The translations under genes were made by a program, and so were the position numbers. This document shows positions 31,264 through 41,958 of a stretch of 64,000 bases of DNA, in pieces. The notes under the pieces were generated by a model. It had not been told where the DNA came from and made no database searches. It saw only the letters and a list, made by a program, of their open reading frames with translations. How positions within the stretch are numbered: the first letter of the stretch is position 1; every line of letters begins with the position of its first letter. Origin of the DNA: Acanthamoeba lenticulata (Eukaryota > Discosea > Longamoebia > Acanthamoebidae); the NCBI GenBank assembly GCA_002179805.1, contig NAVB01000171.1, positions 1-64,000 of the forward strand. The letters are read 5' to 3'.

Positions 31264-33975
31264 ATGCGTAAGATGAGCTGCCCTGCCGCCCCCACAAATC
31301 CACCTGCCGGGGATGAGGCACCTCCTTTCCTCGAAAGAGAGGAGAAGGTCGGTGGAGAAGAGGAAGATGAGCTCTTCAGTTTCGACGAGAACTGCCGCAA
31401 GCCCTTTCTACAGATGTTTGTCCTCCTCACGTGTGTAGGTTCGATCGTGCTCGCCCTGGCTCAGCTTATCATCGAGGGCAACTACTCCTTCAGCACTATC
31501 AGTCTCATTTCTGTCGCGCTTGCCGCGGCCATGCTGCTCCTGGTCTCCGTCTGCCGCAGCCCCTCTGCTCCATTCACATCTTCTTCCTCTTTTTCTTCAT
31601 CTTCTACACAACTCGACATCCAACGCCGCGAGCTTCTGAAAGGAGTCTTTGTCTACTGCTGCTTTCTGAACGTGGTGCTGGTCATGTGCGTGCTCACCGA
31701 CGCCCAGCACCGAGACATCTACCACTGGTTCCTTTGCATCCCACTGCTCTTCCTCTACGCCAGCGGCGTGCGCGCTTGCGTGGCGGCCCTCGTCTTCATC
31801 TGCGTCCAGACCACGATCCTCCGCTACGTGCGCCAGTCCTACCACCTGACGACGCTCCTGCCGCCCACGACGATCCGCCACACGGTCCTGGGCGAGTCCT
31901 TCTGCGACTGCTGGCTGTTCTTGCTGCTCACCACCCTCACTGCGTGCCATCACCACGCGCGCACGCGCGTCCTGGAGCGCCTCAAGATTGCCGTGCGCGA
32001 GAAGAACGCGACCAACACCGCGCTGCGGCACGCCACGCAGGCCAAGTCCGAGTTCCTCGCCAACATGAGCCACGGTGCGCGCTCTCCTCCATCGCAGGCC
32101 CGCATGTCGAGTTTGTTGGTCTCAAGCCGATCGTGGCCGCTCGCTTCCCTGTTCGCCTCGCGCTCAAGACTTTGGCTGCTGACGCGCATCTCGTGTTGAG
32201 CGCAGAGCTGCGCACGCCGATGCACGGGATCACGGCCATGAGCCGCGAGCTGCAGGACATGCTGACCCCCTCCACCAAGGCCAGCCGCGCCGTGTCCATC
32301 ATCTCTGGTGCGGAAGGGCCAGGCCTGGTTGTTGTTGTTGTCTTCTTCTTACGCATGCAACGCACACGACAGACTGCGCCGAACACCTGCTGTCGCTGGT
32401 GAGCGACATCCTCGACTTTGAGCGCATCGAGTCCAACCAGCTCCAGCTCGAGACCGTCGTCTTCTCCATCGTCGCCGAGGTCCAGCGGGCCATCCACCTG
32501 CTCCAGATCACGGCCGACAAGAAGCGCGTGGACCTCAGGCTCAAGCTCGCCGTCTCCCATCCGTTCCACGTCGGGGACTCGACGCGGTACCGCATCGTCC
32601 TGCGCCTCCTGGAGGCCCGCCAGCCATGATTAAGTGAGCTCACAACAAGAGGCTGGCTGCAGGTTCCGGCAGGTGATCTTCAACCTGCTGTCCAACGCGA
32701 TCAAGTTCACGCCCGCGGGCGGGTCCGTGACGGTGACCGTGTGCAACGACGACCAGGACCACCCCGACGAGATCTTTGTCGCCGTCAGCGACACCGGTAC
32801 TTGTTGTGTTTGTGTTTACACGTGCTTGGTGCCATGCCCGATCGCAACGAACTGAGGGGGGTGACACGTCGTGGCCACATTACAGGAATTGGGATCAAGG
32901 AGGAGAGCCGCAAGCAGCTCTTTGCCCCGTTCTCGCAGCTCGACAGTTCGATCTGCCGCCGGTTCGGCGGGTCGGGTCTGGGCCTGGCCATCTGCCGTCA
33001 GCTGTGTCGGGCCATGGGCGGGAGCATCGAGTGCGAGAGCGAGCCCGGCCACGGCTCCACCTTCACGTACGTCGCATCCACCATCGTCTCTCTCGGGCCC
33101 ATCCATCTCACCGCCGTTGGGCACAGGTGTCGTTTCCATCTGCCCGTGGCCGACGATCCGCTCGAGGTCAGGCGAAGCCCGGCTGTGTCCCCACGCTCCG
33201 CCGGCTCGGCGACGGCTGGCCAGCGGTCGCCCCGGGAGTCCACGAAGGCGGACGCGGAAGCCAAGCTGGCGGGTCTGCGCGTGCTGCTGGTGGAGGACAA
33301 CGAGGTCAACCAGAAGGTGGGCAAGCGCATGCTCACCTCACTCGGCTGCACCATTACGGTTCGTTGGGCATCACGTTCATTTTAATTTTCTTTTCAATTT
33401 ATTATCTTTGCAATTTTAAAAATTAAATTGGAAAATCAATATTTGTGCGCAGATGGCAAACCACGGAGGGGACTGCATGAAGCTTGTGGAGGCCAACTGG
33501 GCTAAGCACGGCCACTCGGGTTTCGACGTCATCCTCATGGACTGCCAGATGCCCGGTACATGCCCAACGAGAACATGCGCTCTTCGGCGTCGGCCTCTGC
33601 GTCTCAAACGAACAAACAAACACACGTGTCTAGTGATGGACGGCTTCGAGGCCACAACGCGCATACGCGCGCTGGAGCGGGAGATGGCAGAGAAGGAAGC
33701 GTCGGCCCACACCGAGGATTCGGCGCCGCCATCACCCGCCCTCGTCCCGACGCCCATCGTGGCGCTCACAGCCTCGGCCACCAAGGTACGCCGTTCCGTT
33801 ATCATCGTCATCATCATCACATCATCTCCTTTGAGCTTGTTCGTCTGACCGCTTCGGGGGCGAACAGGAGTACGCGGAGCGCTGTCGAAGCGTGGGCATG
33901 TCGGACGTGCTGTTCAAACCCTTGCGACGCGAGGCCCTCGCCGCTGCCCTCCGTCGGTGGTTGGCGGCTGCGTAA
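31264..33975 (+). CDS. Hybrid histidine kinase 4
   Basis: Nine exons: 31264-32074, 32206-32307, 32373-32586, 32663-32796, 32886-33066, 33127-33358, 33453-33555, 33634-33785 and 33868-33975, giving 678 residues. It has six membrane segments, with the core motif [20 protein letters not shown] and end motif ACHHHAR. The H-box is [11 protein letters not shown] (His about 270), then [28 protein letters not shown], receiver Asp about 588 and ASATKEY. It is the only paralog on the plus strand, so the cluster includes an inverted copy. It lacks the intron before PFSQLD that the other three share, and has the R|FRQV intron otherwise seen only in hybrid kinase 1. Confidence 0.93.
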
Positions 33976-34513
33976 CATGGTCATGTGAGCTCGGGACAAG
34001 CTTGTGAGCTGCCGACAACAACGCAACCGGAGATCATAAGATCGCCTTTTTTCGGTTGGTGAGTTGAGCTTGTGGGTTGGATAATTGTAAATATAATGAC
34101 CTGCCCCAGCCAGTACTGCAATTTCATTTGGATTTCAAACATGGTCAAAATCGCCCGAGCTTCGTTATGGCTCGTCAAACTCAATCAAGCTCCCCGTTGC
34201 AACGAGTCACGCCCCAGGTGGTGCTGGCTTGAGACCACATGTGCAAGCTTGATGGCACATTTGGGTACACTCCCTCGATGAGTTTTCCACGCTCACTCCA
34301 GTAACACACTCACCCACGACATGCATGCATGCACCCATCAAACCAATCACAGGTCTCTGTTCGTGGGTATAAAAAGGACGCCACGTCTGTTCTGTCTTCT
34401 TCACACAACAACAACACCAACAGCGTCAAAACAGCTGCACAAGCAGCACAAGCAGCCATCACTCTCGGAGAGGAGAGTAGCACTCCAGCTTGCCCACCAG
34501 CCAACTTCACTTG
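33976..34513. promoter_or_regulatory. Intergenic region with CBM49 lectin promoter
   Basis: This holds the 3' end of hybrid kinase 4 and the lectin promoter. A CCAAT pentamer lies at 34343-34347, 20 bp upstream of a strong TATA box. An ATGCATGCATGC run lies at 34321-34332. No gene is visible. Confidence 0.6.
34368..34377 (+). promoter_or_regulatory. TATA box for the CBM49 lectin gene
   Basis: TATAAAAAGG lies 137 bp upstream of the ATG at 34514, preceded by CCAAT at 34343-34347. This is the clearest core promoter in the window. A strong, regulated promoter would suit a wall protein made on encystation, which is an inference. Confidence 0.65.
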
Positions 34514-36379
34514 ATGATCACGACCATGAGGAGGACTGTCCTCGTGTTTGCGCTGCTCGCGGCGTTCATTGCCTTTGCTTCTGCCGGTACGCCATGACCA
34601 CGGCCCCTACCAATCATCTTCTCTGACATGTTGTGGCGCACAGATTGCAGCGTGTCCATCACGCAGACCCTCGGTTCTGCCTGGAAACAGTCGGGCGCCG
34701 ACATGTCCCAGTGGGATGTCGCCATAACGGCTGGCTCGTCGGCCATTAAGTCGATCGAGTTCTCCATCACTGGAGGAGCCATCGAGCAGCTGTGGGAACT
34801 CGAGTTCGATGCCGCCACAGGGCACTGGACGCTTCCTCTGTGGCGCCAACAGACGGGAGGTCTTCCGGCTGGCACGACACACAAGTTGGGATACATCTGG
34901 CCGCTGGCCACCAAGGCCGCCATCACCGTCACTTCCATCAACTGCGGTGGCGCCGAGACCTCTCCTGAGCCCAACACGTCGGCGTCGCCGGTGGTCTCCA
35001 CGCCACAGCCGAGCTCTGCTCCTTCAGGCGAGTGCAGCGTGAGCAAGACGCAGAGCACGCGCTCGGCCAGCACGGGAGGCTCGTGGACCGACGGCAATGG
35101 GTTCAAGTACCAGATCTACGACCTGGTCATCACCAACGACGGCAACAAGGCCATCTTGCTGGCCCAGATCACCATCAACCTCGGGGCCGGCCAGCAGATG
35201 AGCCAGTACTGGAACCTGGAGCTGGTGAGCGGCACCACATTCAAGGTGACCAACACGCTGGTCATCGGCAACAGCTACCTCGTGGGCTACATCGTCAAGT
35301 CGCCGCTTTACTCCACCACCGGCGAGCCTGCCATCACCTTCCACAGCCTCACCTGTGCTGGACCTTCGCCGGCGGCTTCGCCGTCCACCTCTGCTGCTCC
35401 GGCCATCCCGTCGGTCTCGCCGTCGTCCAACCCGGCCAAGCCGTCGGCTTCTCCTTCGGCCCACCCGACTACCACAGTCTCTACGCCGCAGCCGAGCTCT
35501 TCCCCCTCTTCCGCTCCTATTCGGCCGAGCGCGTCGCCATCGCCAGCGCCGTCTAGTGGAGACGAATGCAGCGCCATCGTCAACATGGTTGCGCGCAGCG
35601 GCGGCTTGTGGCAACAGGATGGCCAGACGTTCCAGATCTACGACATCACCATCACCAACACCGGCCAGCATTCGGTCACCAGCGCCCTCATGAGCTTCAC
35701 GCTCTCGGGCTCGTCGCCGGCCATCACGCAGTACTGGGAACTGCAGCGGCTCACCTTTGACGCCTCGAGCCTGTTCAGGGTGAGCTTCCAGTACGGGCCT
35801 CTGCTTCCAGGCCTGAGCCAGGGCGCCGGCATCACGGTGAGCGTGAACGGCGGGTCGATGGTGCCCATGCCGGCCTATTCGATCGGCTCCGTATCGTGCG
35901 GCGACTCTGCCCCGCAGGCCTCGCCTTCGGCGGCCCCTGCCCAGCCTAGCGCGTCGCCCTCTGCAGCCCCAGTCCAGCCAAGCGCGTCCCCGTCGGCTGT
36001 CCCCAGCGTCGTCGCCTCCCCTGCGCCGTCTGGTGGAGACAACTGCAGCGCCATCGTCAACATGGTTGCGCGCAGCGGTGGCTTGTGGCAACAGGATGGC
36101 CAGACGTTCCAGATCTACGACATCACCATCACCAACACCGGCCAGCACTCAGTCACAAATGCCCTCATGAGCTTCACGCTCTCGGGCTCGTTGCCGGTTA
36201 TCACGCAGTACTGGGAACTGCAGCGGCTCACCTTTGACGCCTCGAGCCTCTTCCGCGTGAGCTTCCAGTACGGGCCTCTGCTTCCGGGTCTGAGCCAGGG
36301 CGCCGGCATCACGGTGAGCGTGAACGGCGGGTCAACGGTGCCCATGCCGGCCTACTCGATCGGCTCCGTCTCCTGCTAA
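34514..36379 (+). CDS. Secreted CBM49 cellulose-binding lectin, four modules (Luke-like cyst wall protein)
   Basis: Exons 34514-34586 and 34644-36379 give 602 residues. The first exon encodes a signal peptide (RRTVLVFALLAAFIAFASA). Four beta-jelly-roll modules follow, each starting near a Cys and ending near a Cys: about 25-115, 154-262, 332-440 and 490-602. They carry the CBM49 pattern, with YDITITNTGQHSV-like strands, the aromatic GGLWQQDG, and QYWELQ or QLWELE. The linkers are Ser/Pro/Ala-rich and probably O-glycosylated. CBM49 proteins coat cellulose in Dictyostelium and the Acanthamoeba cyst wall. The described Luke lectins have two or three modules, so four would be unusual. Modules 3 and 4 are near-identical. 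In-frame ATGs at 34514 and 34526 are both usable. Confidence 0.93.
35554..36376 (+). repeat. 477-bp near-identical tandem repeat inside the lectin gene
   Basis: CBM49 modules 3 (from about 35554) and 4 (from about 36031) are offset by exactly 477 bp, or 159 codons. Over their first ~340 bases they differ at only a few mostly silent positions. The Ser/Ala/Pro linkers differ more. This points to recent in-frame duplication or ongoing gene conversion. Confidence 0.9.
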
Positions 36380-36596
36380 GTGTCCTCTTGGCTCAACGGC
36401 GCCTGCGTGCGATGCCGCAGATGAAGTTCTTCATCCTCTCCCACGACGCCACTCTCCTTCCTCCCGATTGCGTCGATGCCTTCATTCCTCCTCAAGTTGT
36501 TGTTGTTTGTGTACCAAGTTTCCATGTACTATTTCCATTTCATAAAACCTAAACGTCTTCTCCATGAAGTGGTTCACGTTTCTTCTTTTCTTGGAC

Positions 36597-39500
36597 TCAC
36601 GAGCCGCGGTGATGAAACACCACTTCCCACTCGCCGCCAGCGTCGGCGTCGCCCTTTTTCTTCTTCTTGTGCTTCTCTTGGCCGAGCAGCACGAGGGCCG
36701 GATCGTACTCGTGCAAGGCGGCGGCATCGCTGTCGTGTCGGTCATCGTCGCGGCCACCGAGCTCGTCCTCGCCATAGACGTTGACGATCTGGCTTGCTTC
36801 ATCTTCCCTCTCATCTTCCTCTTCAACATCATCGTCGTCCTCTTCGTCGTAGTCGTCCATCTCAGCGTCGTCGCCGTCGAGGCAAGAGACCACGTCACGT
36901 GTTGCCGCTGCAGCACCGTCCACGCGGCGCCACTCATGAGCCGGATGGCGATGGCGCCGGAGGGTGAAGGGGAACTCGGTCGTGCTAGCCTCTTTGTCGT
37001 CGCCATCGTCGTCGTCGTCCGACCAGGTGATGTCCTCTTCTTCCTCTTCATCATCATCATCCTCCTCTTCTGCGCCTTCATCGTCACAATCGCGAGGGCC
37101 GCCAAGGTCATCGGCAAGTGGCGCGAGACCGAAGCGCACGCGCACACCCCGCAGGAAGCCGTCGGTCCGGCCGACCGCTGCCCGCAGACGCAGCGCCTCG
37201 TGCGGCTGGCCGCCCCGCGACGACGATGAAGATGACTTGAAGGCCGAAGCGGAGAGGAACACGCTGCGCAGCTCGTCAAGCAGGGCCTGGCCGTAGCCCA
37301 CGAGCCCCGAGAGCACCTCCAGGACCGTGTCCTCCTCACACCCCGGCACGGCGTCGACCACGTCCTCGTCCTCGTCGGCATCGTCCTTGGCTTCGTCCGT
37401 TTTATTGGCGAGCACGAGGACGAGGCCGCGCACGCGCCGCTCCAGCGCGAGCAGCACGCGTCGAGCCGCCGTCGACACGGCCCGCATTCTGCACAACACA
37501 CGTGTGTGAGGATCATGTTGAGACAGAGAGGCGAGCGAGAATGGGGAGGAGCTCCGTACGGCAGGGCGTGGCCGGCGTGGACGGCGAGGCCGAAGGTGGC
37601 CACCACACGACGCAGGAGGCACAGGTAGTCCAGGACGAGGGGCCCCGCACGCACGTCGCTCCCGCGGTCCGCCGCTGGTGGCTTCGCCGCCGACAACGAC
37701 GATGGCCTCAACAGGCGGCAGCAGTGAGCGCTCACCCCGGCCACCAGCCCTCGCACAAACTGGGCCAACGAGGAGGTGCTGACGTCAGCAGTAAGGACAA
37801 AAGGGGGGGGAGGGGGCAGGGCTGCCGTACGGCGGGGACGGTCAGGTGGTGGAGGGCGGCAAAGACGTGGTGGTATTCGAGCTCGCGCGTGGCCAGCAGG
37901 TCGTTGAGCGCCGACGCGATCTCGCGCGCGCACGCGTAGTACTGCGCCAGAGGAAAGCCGATCATCATGTCAGCAGCCACCACGACAACACAGCGATGAG
38001 ACAACGGCACACGTGCCTTGGGCGCAGGGAGGAGCGAGGAGAGGCAGCGGAGCAGGGACAGGACATAGGCACAGTAGGGGCCGGTCGCGCCCTCGCTCTC
38101 CTCCGCCGTGGGCCCGCTCACCCACTTGGCTGCCAGAAAAAAACCGGGCACCGCCCACCGCCACCCATGCTGACATAAGCAACACGCCTGCAAGCGAACA
38201 AGAGGACGGGGTACGCACGGGCAGAGGCCGGAGGCGGTGGCGGGCGGTCGAGCGAGGCGAGCGCGAGCGCGAGCGCGCGCGGGAAGACGGCGGCCAGGAA
38301 GTGGTTCGACGGATAGACCGAGACGAGGGCGCGGTAGACGGGGAACGCCACAAAGACGCGCTTGCGGCAGCCGCCGGTGAGCACAAGCAGCGCGCGCACG
38401 ACCAGGCCCGCCAGGAAGAAGTTGGCGCTCCCCCGGAACAGGCCCAACAGGTGCCCGTACAGTGCCTCCAGCACCTCGGCCTCGCCGACGTCAACGTCGT
38501 CGTCGTCGACCTCAGCCTCACGCCCCAAGTGGCACCCGCAGGCCGCCACAAAGGCGGCGTCAAAGCGGCGGCCCGTCGAGTCGGCCGGCGAGTGTACAGA
38601 AGCCGCGGCCGCAAGGTGGAGAAGGAGGGCGAGGAGCTGGTGGAGCGAGGCCAGCGTGGCGAGCCGGGCCCGCCAGAGGCCCAGCCGGGACGCGAGCTCA
38701 GCCCGGCCGCCGGCCCGCCCGACGGCCTCGCGGTGGTGCAGCTGCGCCACGTCGAGCCGCAGGCGCTGGACCTCGGCCGACAGCCCGCCGGCCAGGCCCA
38801 GCACGGCGCCCACGAGCCCGGCCTCGACGGCCGCCGCCAGCGGGGACGACGATGATGACAAAGACCCGGCGCGCGGCTCGTGCAGGCGCTGCAGCGTGGC
38901 GGCCGCCAGCTGGGCGGTCAGGTCGGCGCAGGCGGGATCGGGCGCCACGGCGCGCAGCAGCTCGATGCAGGTCGTGAGCTCGAGTTGGGGCACAACTTCC
39001 TCAAACAGCTCCCGCAGTGTCGACGCAAAGGCCTGCGCGGCAGCTGCGCCGCCTGACGGCGCGGGCGGTGGGCCAACGGCTTCATCGTCGTCTTCCTCCA
39101 GCTTGACGCGGACGACCGCTCGCGGACTGCCCGCCTCACAAGCCTCGCGCTTGACTTTCGGGCCGAGCTCGGCCACGAGCGGCAAGGACTCTCGCCGGAC
39201 TCTCTTATGAGGTCTCAGGGACTTGCGGGGCCGCACACGTGTGGGCTGGGCCGGGTCGAGGGCGGCCGCGGGCACATCGCCGAGAAGGACAATGTCGTCA
39301 TCGTCAACGTCATTCTCCTGCCTGCGGGTTCCGAGCAGGAGGCGGTTGTCGGGAAGCACGGGCCAACGCAGACGCGCGGCGGTGGCCTCCAATGCGCGCT
39401 CAAAGGCGACCCGCGCCATGAGCCACTCGCGCGCAGCAGCAGCAGCGGCGGTGGTGTGCGGCAGGCTGAGCGCACAGGCGCAGACCAGGCCACCGACGAG

Positions 39501-41817
39501 CGATGCGAGGCCAAGCTGGACCAGGCGCCGCACCGGCGTGGCGGGCATCGATGACGTCGGCATTCCCGGGACCGGGCCCGGGCCGGCCGCCGCCAGCACC
39601 GGCCTCCACAGAGTCTCGTCCAACTCGCTGGCGTTGTCATCGTCGTTAGAAGTCGACGAAAGCAGCTCGAGCAGCTTGGCCAGGCCCGGCGGCACGGCAA
39701 AACCCATGCACAACCGCGATGGTGAGCGCGGCGAACTGGTGCCCTCGCTTTCGGCCTGGTCACTGCCGCGAGCATGGCGGCTCTCCAAGCAACGGGCGTA
39801 GGCCAAGTAGGTGGGCACCGCCTCGCGCAGCTGCCAGAGATGGTCGACAAGCTGCCGCCACCGCAGCCGCCGCGGGTCTGACTCGGCCGTCGTTGTCGCC
39901 GTAGCTTTTGTCGCCGTCGTTGTCGTCGACGACGTCGACGAGGCCTCGAGCAGGTGGGCGACGACGTCCTCCAGGGCTGCCTTGTGGGCTTGAACGAAGG
40001 CGCCAATTGCGAATACGATGCTCGAGCTGGGGGACGACGAGGATGACGAGGAAGAGAATATCTCGAGCGGGCCGCGACCGCCGGCGGCGCCTATCTGGCC
40101 CAGCGCGAGGTGCAAGGTGGGCCCTTCCTCGTTCGCGTCCTTATCATCATCGTTGACGTTTCCAACAGGCGGCATGACGATATGCAGAGCGCGCAGGTGG
40201 GGCAGGAGGAATCGATCGCCAATCTGCGCCAACGATTCCTGTGTGTCCGAGTCTGACGTCAGCCCAGCCGGCATTCAAGAGGCAACTCTCTGGATGATGG
40301 GCCTTCGCGGACGTACGACATCAAAGAGGGAGAACGTGTGGGCGAGGCTCCGGAGCAGAGTTGCTCGGGCGGCGGGCTCCAGGCCCGGCCAACACGAGGC
40401 CAGCGTGCGCACCGTGCACTCGCCCAGCGCGCGGGCCTCGACGGCCGTCAGCAAGCCGCTGCCCAGCAGGAGGCTCGCCGCTAGACAAGCTACGCCACGT
40501 CACAGGAGGAAAAATCAGAAAAAAATCAATTCTAAAATTGAATAATTCAAAAATGAATTACCAAATCCTTGCTGGTCGCGCCGGAACGTGAGGAGAAGGG
40601 CCTGCACGTTCACGAGGTAGAGGTCGCGGAGATCGGGCGCCAACGCGCACAGCTTGTGAAAGACGTCGCACAGCCTGTTGAAGCGCAGGTCGGAGCCAAC
40701 GGTTGTGGGCTGTCAGCAACTCACTTCCCTCTCTCGGCAAGGGCACGGGAGGCGGCCGTACGTGGGCAGGGCCGCGGCCGGCAGCCGATGCGCGTGCACG
40801 AAAAGCAGCCGCCGCAGCGCGTCCGCGTGCGGGAGCAGCAGCTGTGGCGCGGCATGAGACACGCGCTGCAGGACGTCGGCGCCCACCACGCGCAGGTCGC
40901 AGCCAACGGTTGTGGGCTCGGGAGACGCCGGGGCAAGCAGGGCGTGGAGGACGAGGCCCAGCAGGCCCCCGCGGGCGCCCTCCAGGTGGGAATGGAGGAC
41001 GAGGCTGGGCAGGAGCGAGCGCGCCCATCGCTCCAACAGCGTACCCGGGACGAGGCTCGGGACGGCAAAGCCGTGGAGAAGCAGGAGCGACCGGCCCAGT
41101 TCCAGCACAGACTCGGCGCTCTCGCGGGCTTGCCAGAGTGCCGAGCGCGCCAGGATGCGCCTACCATACACACGCGCGAACGCACACGCACGCATATACC
41201 ACGCATTCCACAACTTAGCGACGTTGCCCGCAGGGGCTTGGGTGCAGGGAGAGCTTGGGGGCCGCACTCGACCGCGCGCAGAGTGAGCGAGCCCTGCTGG
41301 ACGCAGCGCACAAAGGCCCGGCGGTGGCTCAGTTGGAGCCGCTCGGCCGTGCCGCCGTCCACGGCCGCCTCGCCAGAGAGCAGGCGCAGCAAGACCAGGG
41401 CCTGGGCGTCGGAGCAGCGCGGCGCTGTGGCGTTGCGTGGAAGACCCCACAGGAAAGCTTGCCCTGTGCACAGGCCCAAGCCAAGAGAGCACGGTCGGTG
41501 AGTCTTTGAGGACATGTCAGCAAGGAGGCATAGACGACACGCACACGCTGCCGAGTTCAGCTTGATGCAGCGAATGACAGATTCCACAAACGCCGTATCA
41601 TGAGCGTAAGTGACTAGGAGCTGGAGTCTCTCCGCTAGTTCCGTTTGCACATTGAGCACTGGGCAGCAAGTGCTCGTTAGCAAGTGATGGAAGGAATTAA
41701 AAATCAATGACTGCGCGCACCCTTGACATCTAAGCGAAAGAGGAATTTGATGAGCTCCGCTTTGTCATCGGTTTGCGACGAGGCGAGGGTTTCATTCTCG
41801 CCTATCGAAACCTCCAT
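36597..41817 (-). CDS. Large helical protein of unknown family (1487 residues, acidic C-terminus)
   Basis: Eleven exons join in phase: 41817-41721, 41658-41545, 41463-41223, 41160-40762, 40674-40562, 40480-40317, 40238-38219, 38129-38017, 37941-37831, 37759-37560 and 37488-36597. The sequence is rich in Leu, Ala and Arg, with amphipathic helices suggesting HEAT-like solenoids (e.g. RRAFVRCVQQGSLTLRAVE). It has Ser-rich and Asp-rich disordered stretches, an acidic region near residues 1330-1430 and a KHKKKKK patch near the end. I do not recognise the family; large nuclear or nucleolar scaffolds have this composition but nothing specific supports one. The 41160/41223 junction uses a weak GTCGCT donor, and the 37942-38016 intron needs a GC donor. 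The ATG at 41817 is 141 bp from the divergent UBLCP1 start. Confidence 0.75.
40684..40918. repeat. 28-bp direct repeat shared by an exon and the neighbouring intron
   Basis: The 28 bases at 40684-40711 and at 40891-40918 match at 27 positions, 207 bp apart. On the minus strand the second copy is coding (PTTVGCDLR segment). The first copy lies next to the 3' splice site of the following intron (40675-40761). Confidence 0.85.
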
Positions 41818-41958
41818 CCGATTCTTCCCGCCATAATCTCCAGGCCACTTGGCCGTTACAATAATGAAAAAAGAAAGTAGAAATAGAAATGCGAGAATTT
41901 TAGTTCCAAAAACATTTTGCTATTCTTTTTGCTGTGGCAGGCAACAGAGCAACAAAAG
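41818..41958. promoter_or_regulatory. 141-bp divergent promoter
   Basis: This spacer separates the start codons of the 1487-residue gene (minus) and UBLCP1 (plus). It is AT-rich near the UBLCP1 side. Leaders must be very short, or transcripts must overlap. Confidence 0.5.
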
